DNA of 64,000 nucleotides, taken from positions 2,984,001 to 3,048,000 of the forward strand of contig JAQPZY010001517.1 in NCBI GenBank assembly GCA_029931535.1, read 5' to 3'. Both the position numbers and the translations under genes were made by a program. The notes under the pieces are model-generated. The model saw nothing but the letters and a program-made list of their open reading frames with translations, ran no database searches and was not told where the DNA came from. This stretch comes from Margaritifera margaritifera. Its lineage: Eukaryota > Mollusca > Bivalvia > Unionida > Margaritiferidae. Positions 39,101-54,100 of this stretch are shown piece by piece; the stretch's first letter is position 1, and each line of letters opens with the position of its first letter.

Positions 39101-42100
39101 TGATTTCTCTCTGCCATAGGTTGGGAAATATTTTATTATTCTAAGATATTTCATTTGTTGTTTATGTCCAAAAATGTGACCTTAATAAACATTTTTAAAA
39201 TGGAAAGTAAATTTTACAAAATGTTATTAATGTTAAATTATGTGTGATAAAAAAAGATAATTTACAGACCATGAAACAGTTATTTTGACCAAATCTCTGT
39301 TTTGTTTGCATTTAATTTGCATTCATTCTGCATTTTGTTTGCATTCTGTTTTTATTCCATTCATGTTTGCATTACAGCTATCATGTTTGCATTACAGCTA
39401 TCATGTTTTTCATTCATGGTCTCAGAAATGCATTCAGATTTTGCACTTATCACCTTCGCTCAGTGTTTTCTTTCATTATTGTTTCTTTGTAATGCATTTA
39501 CCAAAGTTGGATTTCCATTCACAGTAGTATTAAATGGAGAGAACTAATGCTTTAATATTTTGTCTTATTAAAAGTGTGCTTTAAAAAGATATAAAATGGA
39601 TAAAATTCAAAAGACAGCAGTGAAATTACAGTGAATAAATACATAGTAAAACTTGCCTAACAGTCACCTTTATTTAACGGTCGTCACCTTTATTTAATGG
39701 TCAGCTAGTCACAATGACTATTCTCATTCCCCCCTGTGAAATTTTCTCTATAAAAGTAGAGTATTAAATAGTCACCTGCTTTCCATGGTTAATAGCCAGG
39801 TATTTCCATTTACCAAACAGTGATTACTTACTGCTTAAAGCGGTCACTCGAGCATATTGACTGTGCAAATAAAGTGTTTGTTTTTCCAACAAGACATTGT
39901 TTTGGTAAAAACACCTTATTTGAATTGATGTGTAATGGTGCATTATCTTGCTTATATATACTGTACTCAAGTGTAACTTTAAATTGGGTAATCTCTTCAG
40001 TCTTATTTTAAGAATTTGAATAAAGTCACAATATTACTTAGAAATTTGTTTTTGGGTTTAATACTTGAGGTAAATCATTCTTATTTCCCCACATCTTTTT
40101 AGTGAAAGAAATATGACGTTACTTAGGTTAGAGTAAATGTAAGGTTCCAGACTAATGCCAGATGTGAATTGGGTCAGAGTAAAGGTAAGGTGCAGACTAG
40201 TGCCAGCTGTGACTTGGGTCACATGCTTGTGTCTTCCAGGGTGAGTCAAATAACATCATATATCTGAAAGAGACTTGGAGATAATCATAGTGATACTTGC
40301 CAGATTGGTAAGTATTTGGCAGATGAACATTTTGCTAGATGTGCAAATAACAGATTCTAATAAAATAATAGATGTTGAAAATAACACTCGATGTGTCAGC
40401 AATCAATGAAATACCTGCACTTTTAAGTCTTAATGTTATTCCTGTAACATTGTGATGAAAAAATGGAAGAAATCATTCCATTTTAGTAGCCTGAAACAAT
40501 TTCTTACATTGTTGTTAGTGATGTCACATCATCTAGTCATCATGTGACATCAATAAAGTTATTATAATGTAATAACAACCACAGGCTTGATGGCAATAAA
40601 AAAATGGCAATTGTTTACATCCAAGGTTTTTTAAAGCACATGATGGAAATGGTTGAGAACATTCCGATTGATGTGTAGTGTGCAACCTAATGAATTTGTG
40701 AGTCGGTGAACAACAGTTCTTTGTTATATGAAGAAAACACACAGTAAATGTGACGTGCCTACATTATCCTATACTGTTGCTTCAGTATATTATGGTTGTT
40801 ACAGCACCATCTAAAGAATGTTGGAGACCTTTACAGTTTTTTCTTATCTGCTGGACTGAGTTATTCCTTATTTTTTCCTTGGACTGGATAAATCTATCAT
40901 GCCCTAGATAAATTCACATCCTTGTGTCATCATTCATCATCAATGCACATATTGTAATGCGCACTCAGAAATATATTTTGCCAAAAATCTATACATTTGC
41001 TGGTAAAAAAAATAATTTCCCCATGTGTTGATGGGATAGGAAAATCTAACCCTTGGGGAGTAAGATTTGTACCAGAGTCTTGGCAAGCCTCATCCCTGGC
41101 ATATCTTATAACCTCTGCATGGCCTCATTCCTGACAGATCTTTTTCCCTTGGCAAGCTTCATCCCTGGCATATCTTATAACCTCTGCATGGCCTCATTCC
41201 TGACAGATCTTATTCCCTCGGCAAGCTTCATCCCTGGCATATTTTATAACCTCTGCATGGCCTCATTCCTGACAGATCTTATTCCCTCGGCAAGCTTCAT
41301 CCCTGGCATATTTTATAACCTCTGCATGGCCTCATTCCTGACAGATCTTTTTCCCTCGGCAAGCTTCATCCCTGGCATATCATATAACCTCTGCATGGCC
41401 TCATTCCTGACAGATCTTATTCCCTCAGCAAGGCTTATTCCTGGCATGTCTTATCCCTCAGCAAACCTTGTCCCTGACAAATCTTGCTCCCTCAGCATGG
41501 CCTTATTCCTGACAGATCATACTCCCTCAGCAAACCTCATCCCTGGCATATCACATCCCCTCAGCAAGCCTCATCCCAAACAAATCTTATCCCCTCGGCA
41601 AACCACATCCCTGACAAATCTTATCCCCTCTGCAAACCACATACATGACATATCTTATCCCCTCTGCAAATCACATACATGACATATCTTATCCCCTCTG
41701 CAAATCACATACATGACATATCTTATCCCCTCGGCAAACCACATCCCTGACAAATCTTATCCCCTCTGCAAATCACATACATGACATATCTTATCCCCTC
41801 GGCCTGGTCGTATTCCTGTAATATCTTATCCCCTCTGCAAACCACATCCCAGGTATATCTTATTCCCTCAGCCTGGCTTTATTCCTGACAGATCTTATTC
41901 CCTCAGCCTGGCTTTATTCCTGACAGATCTTATTCCCTCAGCCTGGCTTTATTCCTGACAGATCTTATTCCCTCAGCCTGGCTTTATTCCTGACAGATCT
42001 TATTCCCTCAGCCTGGCTTTATTCCTGACAGATCTTATTCCCTAGGCAAGCCTCATCCCTGTAATATTCTATCCCTTCTGGAAACCACATCCCTGGCATT

Positions 42101-45100
42101 TTTTATCCCCTCATTCCTGAGAGATCTTATTCTCTTGACAAGGCTAATCCCTGTAATATAGTATCCCCTAAGCAAGCCTCATCCCTGACAAATCTTATCC
42201 CCTCAACAAACCACATCCCTGACAAATCTTACCCAGCTATATCTTGTCTACTTCATCAGAAAGCTATGTCATCATAATACCATTCACAGTTCAGACACCA
42301 CAGTGTTCCATGGAACAACTTTGCTCAAAAACTGACCTGCAGCCTGATGCCAGCAGTTTTCACAGTAGAGTATTAATGTTTAAAGGATTTTGCTGGTTCA
42401 GCATCCGGCCAGTTCTAGAAGTTGATTTTGAGTACTTGAGTTGGCATGTCCATATTTTTTGGCAAGAGCACTTTGAATCAAATTAAGGATACTAGACTGT
42501 GCATACCTGCTTGATTTTGCTTTTTTCTTGTAGGAGGCCCAAGGTTACCAATGCATGACCCTGATCTTCCTGATGGTGAGTTTGATCCAGACCTGGTGCA
42601 GGCAGAAAGATCTGAGAGGGCAGAGGATTTTATCTCCATTATGGTAAAACAAATGCTGTTGATTAACTTTTATACCGGGTGTGTCACAAAAAAAATACTT
42701 TTGAATCACTTTTATACCTGGAGTGCCATAACAAATATACTGTCAAATCACTTTTATACCTGGAGTGCCATAACAAATATACTGTCAAATCACTTTTATA
42801 CCTGGAGTGCCATAACAAATATACTGTCAAATCACTTTTATACCTGGAGTGCCATAACAAATATACTGTCAAATCACTTTTATACCCAGAGTTCCATAAC
42901 AAAAATATTGTTAACTTTTATTCCTGGAGTGCCATAAAAAAAATATTGTTGATCAACTTTTAAAACTGAAGTGCCTATGACCAAAAAAATACTGTTAATT
43001 AACTTTCATACCTGGAGTGCCATAACAAAAATACTGTTTATTAACTTTTATACTTGGAGTGCCATAGTAACAATACTGTTAATTAACTTTTATACCTAAA
43101 GTATCAGTTTTTATGAATTGTGTGGTTGCTACCAAACACGAGTTTAGAGACCCAGCATAAAATAAACCACCTGTGAAAAAAACAATAACTATCTTGCCCA
43201 TTAGCAGAGATGCCAACCGTTTAGATTTTGGCACACTCATTTCTATTTTATCCTTATATTATGCCATTACAATCACTTCTGTCATTAAAATTTTCCGATC
43301 AGATGAACTTTTATGTAGTGAAACCATGACTTGAACACCAGCATATCTCGTTCACTGAAATGCTTGTAATGTCTATCATTGTTTAGTAAAAGTGTACGTA
43401 AGTGATTGTATTACAAAAGAAATTGAATATTGACCAGTAAGAAATCATGTCAGCTAAGTGCCATAAATCACATGAGTTCAAGTACAATGTTAAAATAAAA
43501 GGTGGTCCATCAGGACTATACCCTACAGGGATGTAGAATAACCTAATGCACACCTCTCCAGTATACTATACAAGACAATTAATGGATGTAGAACAACCTA
43601 ATGCACACCTCTCCAGTATACCATACAAGACAATTAATAGATGTAGAACAACCTAATGCACACCTCTCCAGTATACTATACAAGACAATTAATGGATGTA
43701 GAACAACCTAATGCACACCTCTCCAGTATACTATACAAGACAATTAATGGATGTAGAACAACCTAATGCACACCTCTCCAGTATACCATACAAGACAATT
43801 AATAGATGTAGAACAACCTAATGCACACCTCTCCAGTATACTATACAAGACAATTAATGGATGTAGAACAACCTAATGCACACCTCTCCAGTATACCATA
43901 CAAGACAATTAATGGAGGTAGAAGACATGGTGGCTTTGGGGTTAGCATGCTAGACATGTGACAGAAAGGGTGCGGATTTGAATTCTACCTTCAGATCAGA
44001 GTTGGCTACCATGGTGTGTCCTTGGGCAAGGCACTTTAGTCCAATTGCCTTGGCACTAAATAACCTACTTGTGTTGCTGTACCATAAATCACCAAACCAA
44101 AACCAAACCCAACTCTTACAGCAGAGTATTACCCAAGAACAATTCTTAGGCAGTATTTATGTATACATTCAAGGTCTACACTATCATTACTGACCTGTAT
44201 AAACACAGTCAAGTTTATGTCATTAAAGATAGGGATACTGATTGGATCCCGTTAATACCTAACATGTCAGTTGTTTTAAAGATACAAGTTATTTACGCAC
44301 CAAATTGTCTGCAGTGTTATTGGCCGACTACATCTTTATGTCATCTACAAGGTTGCTGATATAGCTTCCTAACCCTGCTATACCTTCCTGATGCCAACAG
44401 TTAATGTAGTATTTCTGCTTTAGTTTAAGACATTTAAATGTTTCTTTTTCAGTTTGGTTAAAATGCAATAATTCACTCAAGAACCTGAAAAAGAAAAGAT
44501 AAATAAATGCAGCCTACAATGCATTATCAGTCAGTTACCTTCAATTTCCTACATTGATTTAAGACCTAGATATGGTCTCAAAAAGAGAATGAAAATATAT
44601 TTTTCTTTTACTTACATATTTAGAAAGATGATTATTTATCCATTTATAAGTAGATGATGTCTTAATAAAGAGTTTATCTGGAGTTTAGATAATATGTAGT
44701 TTGACATGTAAAGGGAGGTCACTTATATTGTAGATCATTATGTTTTTATTTAAATATATTTCAGCCAATCAGAGAACAGTATGGATGTATAATAAGAAAA
44801 TATACAAAAAGAAAATTTTAAAAAATACCGACAAAAAAGACTTAAATTGTTATAGTTTTCATAAAATATATTTCTCCTTTGAATACATTCACTGATCACA
44901 TTAACATTAGGAAAATAAACTCCATTACCTCCTGAATACAGCTCTCCTGAAAAGGTGAAAAAAATGCATCATTTCCATCTATATACTATATAGACAATGG
45001 GAAGAACTCTTACCCATTACGTCCCCATACCACTGCTGTGAGGCTAACCATTACCTCCCCATACCACTGCTATGTGGCTACCCATCAATTTGATGTTTAC

Positions 45101-48100
45101 AAGTTTTAAGCGTTTGCTAGGTACTATCAACATAGTACTGCAATGCGTCCCGAAATCCTTGAATATCTTCGTGATTTCGACCCATCCATCAAGAAAGTTG
45201 GTATAGTATTGCATATTAATGTATTTGCTAAATGTTGCAACCATTATTTTTTATTTTTATTAATATATAATGTGAATTTTTTTCACAGTTGTAGATTTCA
45301 TTTGTCCTGACTTTGTGCTCCAACACTGTAATGTTGGTGCTCATTGTTGGTTGTTTATTTGTGCACACTGCAGTTATTTCTCATTGGTTTAAGTAACAAG
45401 GGTAGTTATTGATATATTTGAACACTTCGGGTTGATATTTTCTGATATTTTCATTGTTTTTGTCATTTCAGATTAACAATTATGACGTTATGTGCCAAAG
45501 TTAATGAGGACACGCATGATACATGTCTCTTGTGCAGTCTTCTTCCAATATTGTTATTGTTATATATGAACACTTTTGAGTTGTTCTTTTCTGATTTTTT
45601 TTGTTGTTCTCATCATTTCAGATTAAACAGTGATGATGTTATGTGCCAAAGTCAACAAGGACACACATGATATGTATCTCTCATGCACAAAGTATTCATC
45701 AACTTCTAACTGCAGAGTATATGCTAAGTGGTCAGAAATGATTCTGTCCAGAGTTTTGCAAAAAAGCCTGAAGAGATGGGTGAAGTTTCTGTCAACAGAA
45801 AGTGATGTAACCTTCAATAGTGGCTTGAAGTTAAAGGGAGAGTGTCGTCCCTTATTTTGGTAGCCAAGTAGGTGTAAGTCCCCCTGCATGTCCGAGCATA
45901 GCTTTTGAGCCTATAGCATGGAGTATTTGTTGGATTTTGATGATCCATATTGCCATCCTTCCTTGCCATATTCCTCCAATCTGGCTGACAACTAACTAGT
46001 CCAGTCATTTGGCCAACCATACCTGTTGACTGGAGACCAAAGGTCTGTCATGCTTCATACAGGCTGACAGACCTGTGGAATGTGGAACCATATTGGGATA
46101 ACTTTGGTAGAGCTGTCCATTTCGCTGCACACATTCAGCATAGGAAGAGCTGACCATCCAGCTGACAGCTATTCATACCATTCAGTCAGCAACTGAGCTG
46201 GCCATCCAGCATATACTCCGGCTGTCCATACCAGTAAGACAAGCTGTGGCATTTGCCTGGCTGCCGATTTCAACCAGAGATTCATTTGTTCACAGGTTAT
46301 CCATTGGAGAGATACCATGAGGTACTTAGACATGATGGCAGTGCCTGTGTGATCCCGGCAATTCTAATTCTATCTTTTCTGAAAGCCAGCAATGTTTTCA
46401 TCACACTGGTATCAAACACATTCAGAGACATTTACCACTGAACTTCCGACATTAGATAAAAACATTGTGGCTGTGAATATAATGTTCCTGCTGTTTTACA
46501 AGGTGGAAAACTATGATTTCCATGCCACCGCTAAGCTAGTGTGTAACACTGTGGCAACATCTTCCATGTTAGATCTAGTGACACTAGCCATTTTTTCGAC
46601 TTGACAAAAAATCAAGCAGTGATCATGCTTGGATCTACAGCCAGGATTGCCAAGATCATTACTTGGCTCTTCAGGCTACACCATTCAGGTTGCCATTACT
46701 ATTTGGCAGTATAATAGAGGAGGAAGGAGGTAGGTAGGACAGGAGCTGCCTCTCCAATTTGGCTTGCTGCCTATACCTTTATTCAGGCCGAATCAATCTA
46801 AGCCTGAATGGAAAGATGATCATTGACAAAGAGATATGAGGCACAATACTGACCAACAACAAGTTTTGACCTCAGCTAAATTTCAGGAGGCAATTCAATC
46901 AAGGGAATAAGAAACAAGGTTTCTCCTTCCCCAAGCCTCCCATTGACTTGCCTCTCTGACTGCCCACAGACAGCCTACTGCTTGGTGCCAGACTCCTTCA
47001 TTTTCACCAGTATTGGATCAATCTATGTTTGCAAAACTTATGGGAGATCCAAGTTATTTAGGATGGGCTTTGAATTTCATTATCCACCCCCCTCCTATTT
47101 TGTCTTCCCCTCTCAAGACAGACATGCTGTCAGATTGGGAGAAAGCCATAAGTTTGCAGAATGAAATCTGGTTGTTACTCGACAAGTGGGTGGTGTAGAT
47201 AGTTCAGAAAACAAACTCTATGGGGTTTTATTCCAGGCTTTTGCTAATACCCAAAGCCAGAGGAAAACTCAGGCCAGTCATAGACTGCAGCTGCTCAACA
47301 AATACATTTTTCGCAACTGCTTAGTTTAAACAGTGCAGCATACACCCTTGGCAGATGGCCCTGTTGACCCAGTGGCACCCATTTTCTGGTCGACTTGATC
47401 ATTTAGTAATGATCATGACAGAAGTAGTATTATTCCTGCATCAGTGGTGCAACAAACATTGGCTCATGTCAGGAATCCCACTGGAAAAGTTCCAAATGGA
47501 TGTTAGGTATATACGGATGCCAGTTTGTATAATTGGGGATTGGGGAGTCCACATGTTGCCATGATTCACCATGGTAAATGGCAAGTGGGGTCTGAAGGAG
47601 TTACCTCTAAACATCAGTCTTCTGGAAATGAAAGATATAGTCAACACTTGTCATTTCTGAAAAGATCAACTGTATGGGAAAGTAATCCTTATCATGCCGA
47701 ACAACTCCTTCCTCAAACAGTAAGGAGTGGTGGGGATGAATCACCTGACCTATGCATTCTGGTTTGGAAGTTTCTGCGCTGGTGCTTCCAGATAGATAAC
47801 CATCTAGATCAGACACATTCTCAACAGGCTTATTGTCCTGGTCGACTCATTGCCAATTGGTCTTTGATTGGATTTGTGTACTTTGGGGGCATCCAACGAT
47901 AGAACTCTTTGCGACAAGGTGGAATCACAAACTGCTCACCTTTGTCTCTCTGGTCCCAGACCCAGAAGCCTGGACCGTGGATGCATTATTAGTCAGTTGG
48001 GAGGGATTTTTGGTACAGAAATAACACTGAAATTGTTGGGAAGAAAGAATCATTCAGTTGTAGAGAGAAACTCACATGGTAGAAGGCCCTCCAAGAGGGA

Positions 48101-51100
48101 AAGTAGTGCCTTTTCAGGGACTGGTGCAAGGTCTACACCATTGTCTTTTTGAGGAGAAAAAAATGAGCGATTGCTATCAAAGGCTATTGCTTTCTGATAT
48201 CAAACACTTTCAGGCATCATGCTAGAAGATATATTGGTCAAGATAAAGATCTGTCAGACCTGCTAGCCAATGTTGACTTTAATAGCTCAAAATCTTTCAC
48301 CCTAATTCCTAAATGAAACTGTTTGTGGGTTTTTATGTGGCTCAATTCAAATCAGTTCAAACCTTTAGTCAGGAAGCTGCTATCATATAAGACCTGTTTT
48401 GTGATAGCTTTAGCTTCGGTATATATAGTGAGTGAGTTGCATGCCTTTTCAATGGACCTGAACCATCTCCAGTCATATCTGATGGTTTAGTAGTTCTAAT
48501 GATACAATATCGGGCTTTGTAGCTAAGAATAGGTTGCTGTCAGCAGGCAATCAAAGAGTGATTGTACACTCTCTTTGATCGATACGTCAAGCATTACTTG
48601 AAAGCACACAGAGAACATTTGTGGGGCGCAACATTTCTTTTCTCTGGTGAAGACCTGGAGAGAAGATATAATTCCTCAAGCAGAGTGACTGAAGTGGGTA
48701 CTCTTAAGTCTCAGAAGATCCGATATGCCTCATGAAGATATTGGCTTATGAGATTCGAGTGATCTTTGCAAGCCTCACGTTTGAACGTAATGTTTTGATC
48801 CAGGACATAATAGAAGCTGTTGGCTGGCATGCACAGTCAAACTTCTTGAGTTTTTATCTCTGTGATCTAGCTTCTCAGGGACAATATTTGAATTTGGTGG
48901 GGTCCAGTGGCTGAAGCCCAGATGATCACCAGTCCCAGTTGATGTCAGCACAACCTCCTCACGGGTGTGAGTTTAGCGCTTTTGCTGGATTCCCCCAGAA
49001 TTTTTATCACTAAGAAGAATTCATTATTTTTTTTCTTATTCATTTATTGTTATCATGGGTTACATGACCATTGGTTGTGCTGCTTTCATGTTAGGAGAGT
49101 GGGTCATCCTTCATATACGGAATGGTAGAGGTAATATGCTCAACATTTCTTCCTCCTATTACCTATTCTCCTAATGTTAATGTGATCGGGGAATGTATTC
49201 AGAGGAGATAGCAAATCTTTCAGTAAATTGTGTTTCTTCGAGAATATTTACCCAATCACATTACTATTAAACTGTCCCACACATCCCCACAACTGCGAGG
49301 ATCCTATTTGATGTGTTGCTATCTTAAAACTGGTAAACTTCTGGTTGATGAGTAGCCACCTAGCTGTGGTAATGGGTAAGAGTGTCTTCCCTTTGTCTAT
49401 ATGATGTATAGATGGAAAAGACACATTTTTTGGTCTTTTTGGGAGGGTTGGATTCATACATTTTTTAACAATAAATCATTTGTGACTCAGCTTGCAAATG
49501 ATTTCCATACTGCTATAGTAATAATTGTAATAGTTATATATCTTTTAGTTCATGTCCATACTGCTATAGTAATAATTTTAATAGATATATATCTTTTGGC
49601 TCATGTCCATACTGCTATAGTAATAATTGTAATAGATATATATCTTTTGGTTCATGATGTTAGAGCTCAGAAGTGCCTTTTAGGCTAGAAAATTTAAAGT
49701 GGGCTTAGCCCAACCAGACCTCCAAAATTTTTGTGCATTTCTGATGCCTACCAGTAGATATATATCTGTTGATGTTAGAGCTAAGAAGTGTCTTACAAGT
49801 AAAAGAACCTTAAAGAATCTTAAAGTAGACATAGCTGAACTAAACCCAGATATTGTTGTGCGTCTCTGATGCACACCAATAAGGTACCATATATACTCGC
49901 TTATAAGTCAACGTTTATTTAACCGAAAATTCAATTCATCAGAGTAGGGGTCATCTTATAAGTGCGACATAAAATAAATTGGATAAATCAAGAAGTAATA
50001 TTGGAAACTCTAGATGTTTGCAATACGTACAAATACTGTCATCTTAAATATTTGTACGTTTTCATGCCATTATTCCCATTCAGAAATGCATATATGGTAT
50101 GTACTGTGTTTATCTGTTTTATGACGCTATTCATTATACAATACTTGTATCTACAATTATTTGGATTTTAATAATTTGAAAATAATAATGGTAAATTAAA
50201 TATTACCCACCGCAAAGTGAAGTGTCCGTAAATGTTGTTTACTGTGTGTGTTGACTAGTAAGTATATTGCTTCCATTTTTGTTAAAATCCGAACAACCTG
50301 TATTTGTAATTATATTTTGTGATTGGCTGTGTGAACACTGTGTTTTGTGCAATAAAAGTTTTGATTTGATTTATATTTTCTTTTCTCATCTGCCAGATCT
50401 AATTCATAAGTGATATTTCTCAAGTTATCTGCCAGTGCATGTGGACTGATAAGCCCGTGGCTTTTGAAGGCAGCATTGACTTTGTTTTTAAGATGACAAT
50501 CCTTTTGATTGAGCTGTGAATTTGACACTTGTTCAGTGCCAGGTTGAGTTCTACAACTCCCTGTGCACGTTTGACCTTAATCCCTTAGCATCCTCTTTAT
50601 TTTTTCCCATGTGACAACCCTTTGATCCAGCTGCGTATTTGTTCTTGTTCAGTGCCAAGTAACAGTGTGGTTATTTGATCTCCCTGTGATCTTGCCATAC
50701 AATTGACAACTGTTCAGTTGCCTCCTTTAATAGATTTCACAGAATGTATGATCGAAGTGTCATTTACAGAGCACAAGCTCAGTCTCCATACAACCACCTA
50801 CATATGACAATAAAGACGAGGAATTGGAGTTGGACGATATTTATGATGACTAAATGAATATGGAGGATTTCAGCACTATATTTGGTCACTCAGATGATAA
50901 GTATGAATTTTTGGGCTTTTTGCCAGATGACATTGGACAGTGACATTTATTGGATACTGTGAGTCACAAAAGTGTGGACTTGACTTTCATTGTTTATTTG
51001 TGAGACGTGTGGAATTAACATATTGGATATTGTGAATCGGATCATTCTGTGCTACTGTTTTTATACTGGTATATGACCTATAATTAAATTCATGGATTTA

Positions 51101-54100
51101 TCATATAAATGGATTTAAAATGTCAATCATTATGGATTTCAATAGATTTTATGACACAAAGATGAACAAAATATAAGTTGTCAATTTGTTTGTGACATAT
51201 TCCACTCAATAATATAATTGTATTTTACACTGGTTTTGTCTTTATTTTTCCTATCTATCTATCTATCCATCCAGTTTGGTTTGTTTATTTTTTCAAAGTG
51301 CAACTCTGACTTACTGATGACAATACACCCTGACTTATAGGAGGGTCAAAGAGAAATTAGCTTTTTGTGGCCCTAAACAAGGGGGGTGGGGGTAGGGGTG
51401 GCGACATTGTTGAATCGACTTAAAATCAAGTATATACAGTATATATCTTTTGAAAATCGCTTTTAAACATTTAATAAGATTTTTTTTACCAAACTTTAGA
51501 TAAGAAACCTGAATATTTATGCTGATATACAGTAACTTGTATATTGAACAACTTGATGTATTGTTTTATTGCTTCTGCATCTTCAGAAATTGTTTAAGAG
51601 AACCCTGGTGTACACTAGGATTGTTTTATTGTTCAACATCTTGTTTTACTGTGACAGCATATTGTTTTACTGTTCAGTATATTGTTTTATTGTTCAAAAT
51701 CATGTTTTACTGTTAAGCATATTGTTTTACTGCTCAAAGTCTTGCTTTATTGTACAACATATTGTTTTACTGTACAGTTTAATATTACACAGGTGTCTAA
51801 AATGATGGCCATGAACTCCCAGTCTCAGGTGGGCTGGATGTGCTAACAGTCTAACCGGAAAATAGAGATTGCAGTCTACTGTTAACTCGTTCCATTTTGT
51901 TTCGAAGATATAAAGCATGAATTGCCATGTATATATAATAGTAAAGTCAGTAATAGTATTGTTTGCATTTAAAGGCCTGTAGTGTCATGTACAGTATTCA
52001 TAGATGCACACCTCTTTATATCATTTGCATGTACATATTTATTTCAGAGAGACCCCTTTTTGCTGATGCTCATGCTGATGAACAGAGATCCCAGGATGTT
52101 GGTCCCAGAAGACATTGATTTTAGTGATTATGAGGTATTCTATAAAAACTGTAAATGGCAAACCTTTCTATTTTACATGTTATTTATTTTTTATATCAAT
52201 TGTATAATGAGTTGTTATAGTTTAGGCTTATTATGGTTAAAGGTTTAAATATCAGTACAGTGTGGTCAATGCATTGGAGGAAACTGGAATACAAGGAAAA
52301 AACTACATTGCTTTATTTGTATGATCCCTTACCCTTACATGTTGTAATCTGCAATCAAACCTGGGACCAAAGAGGTACAAAGTGAGTGTGTGACCACTTG
52401 GTAAAACTTGAGTTGCAACTTACTTTCATACGTTTAAAACCCAATTTTTCTGCAATATTAAGTTATATTATATAGAAAAGTTGTCATAAGTAAATATTTC
52501 ATCCATTTGATTTAACAATATCTGTTGAGTGAAAACCCTCTCCTTTGATACAGTATGATCAAATATCAAGTTTCCCAAATTTTGGTGCTAAAAGTAGTGA
52601 AGAACTAATTTGTCCAGAACTTACATCCCTTGACTTAGGTTTGCTTTGGCATTATCCTTAATGTCATTCCAGAACTTACATCCCTTGACTTAGGTTTGCT
52701 TTGGCATTATCCTTAATGTCATTCCAGAATAATACCAACATCCATTACTGAAGAAGTGTATTGATGGAATAGTCATTGCAAGTGAAAAGAACATTTTTGT
52801 GCAGCATATGGTTACAAACTGTGATAAAAAGACAGAAAATGGGCAATTTTTAAAAAAAAATCCTAAGGCAGAAAGGTGCAGAAAATGTGGATCGAGTGAT
52901 TAAACTGTGTGTAACCAGAAAGTATCCATAAGAACTATGCAAGTACCGCTCATTCTAAAAAATGTTCCAGGCATATTCAAAAAGCATTTAAACCATCACT
53001 AATTCTTTTAAACATTGAAAGAGGATGTAGTTATAGATTTTGGCAACAGCTGAGACCCAGTGTGATGCAGTGCCAACTTAATATTGAAATGATATCAGGG
53101 AAAATGGTGGTGGTGGGGACTTGGAGAGAGAGATAAGAGGTAACATTTAAAGGGGGGGGGGGTCCCTTATTTAAAATCTAATATCACAGCAGTGTATTCT
53201 CAAGGTCTTATTACTGATAATTTTGAGCTAAAATAGGTATTTAATGTACTTATTGTCTCATAGTGACATATGATTTCAAGGATAGAAATTACATCTATAC
53301 AAAACTGAGATTGCACCAATGCATTGGCATCATATAAGTTTTTTGTAGCAATTAATATTGACTGCAGATGTAGCATTAGTCACTACAATCTCCCAACTTT
53401 CCACATGATAACTTTTTATTTCTTAGCCTATCATAAATCCTGTATGCTTTAATCTCTAGTGATTTCTTTGATGCCCTGGTGATTACAATCCTTGCACATA
53501 TCAGGGGGAGATAATACCAGCTCCAACTGTTGTTGTAAACTATGCAATAGAATTTTATATAAACAATAAATTTGAGGTTGTCAGGTTGGAAGAATTCAAA
53601 AATATTTATAAATGGACCCTTATTTGACCTTTTAATGTATCCCAAGCTTTCAAATTGGTAACAAGGTCGCATCTTTTCCCAGTGTTGTGATTTTAAGCCT
53701 AGACCCTTGTCTGCCTATGTATTATGCATTGTCAAATTCTGTTTGCATTTGCGTGTATATGGCATTCTGTTGGGGTTATAATGAATAAATGTTACTCAAT
53801 CTCGAGGCTCATGTACATAATTTTAAGAGAGTTAATTAGAAGATAGTGATCCCTCATTATAATACTGTTCTTCAGAGCCATGAAAGTGTACACTGATATA
53901 TGAGGTCACCTTATACTAGGGTACTTTCTATGGAACAATATATATCAATCACTATAATGGAATCCATGATCATACCAGTATTATATCAAGGGCTGTGTGT
54001 TATACTGAGGTACATTATAGTGAGTGACAGTGCTATAAGTGAAGTTGCCTTATACTGTGGACATTATATGGAAAAATATCATTTTTAACCAATACAATTG

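Noticed and set aside
41053..41682. 209-codon open frame on the plus strand
   Set aside because: It lies in the 69-bp tandem array, whose unit length is also divisible by three, and has no domain.
53376..53672. 98-codon minus-strand open frame in intron 6
   Set aside because: No motif or neighbouring signal; expected by chance in a long intron.
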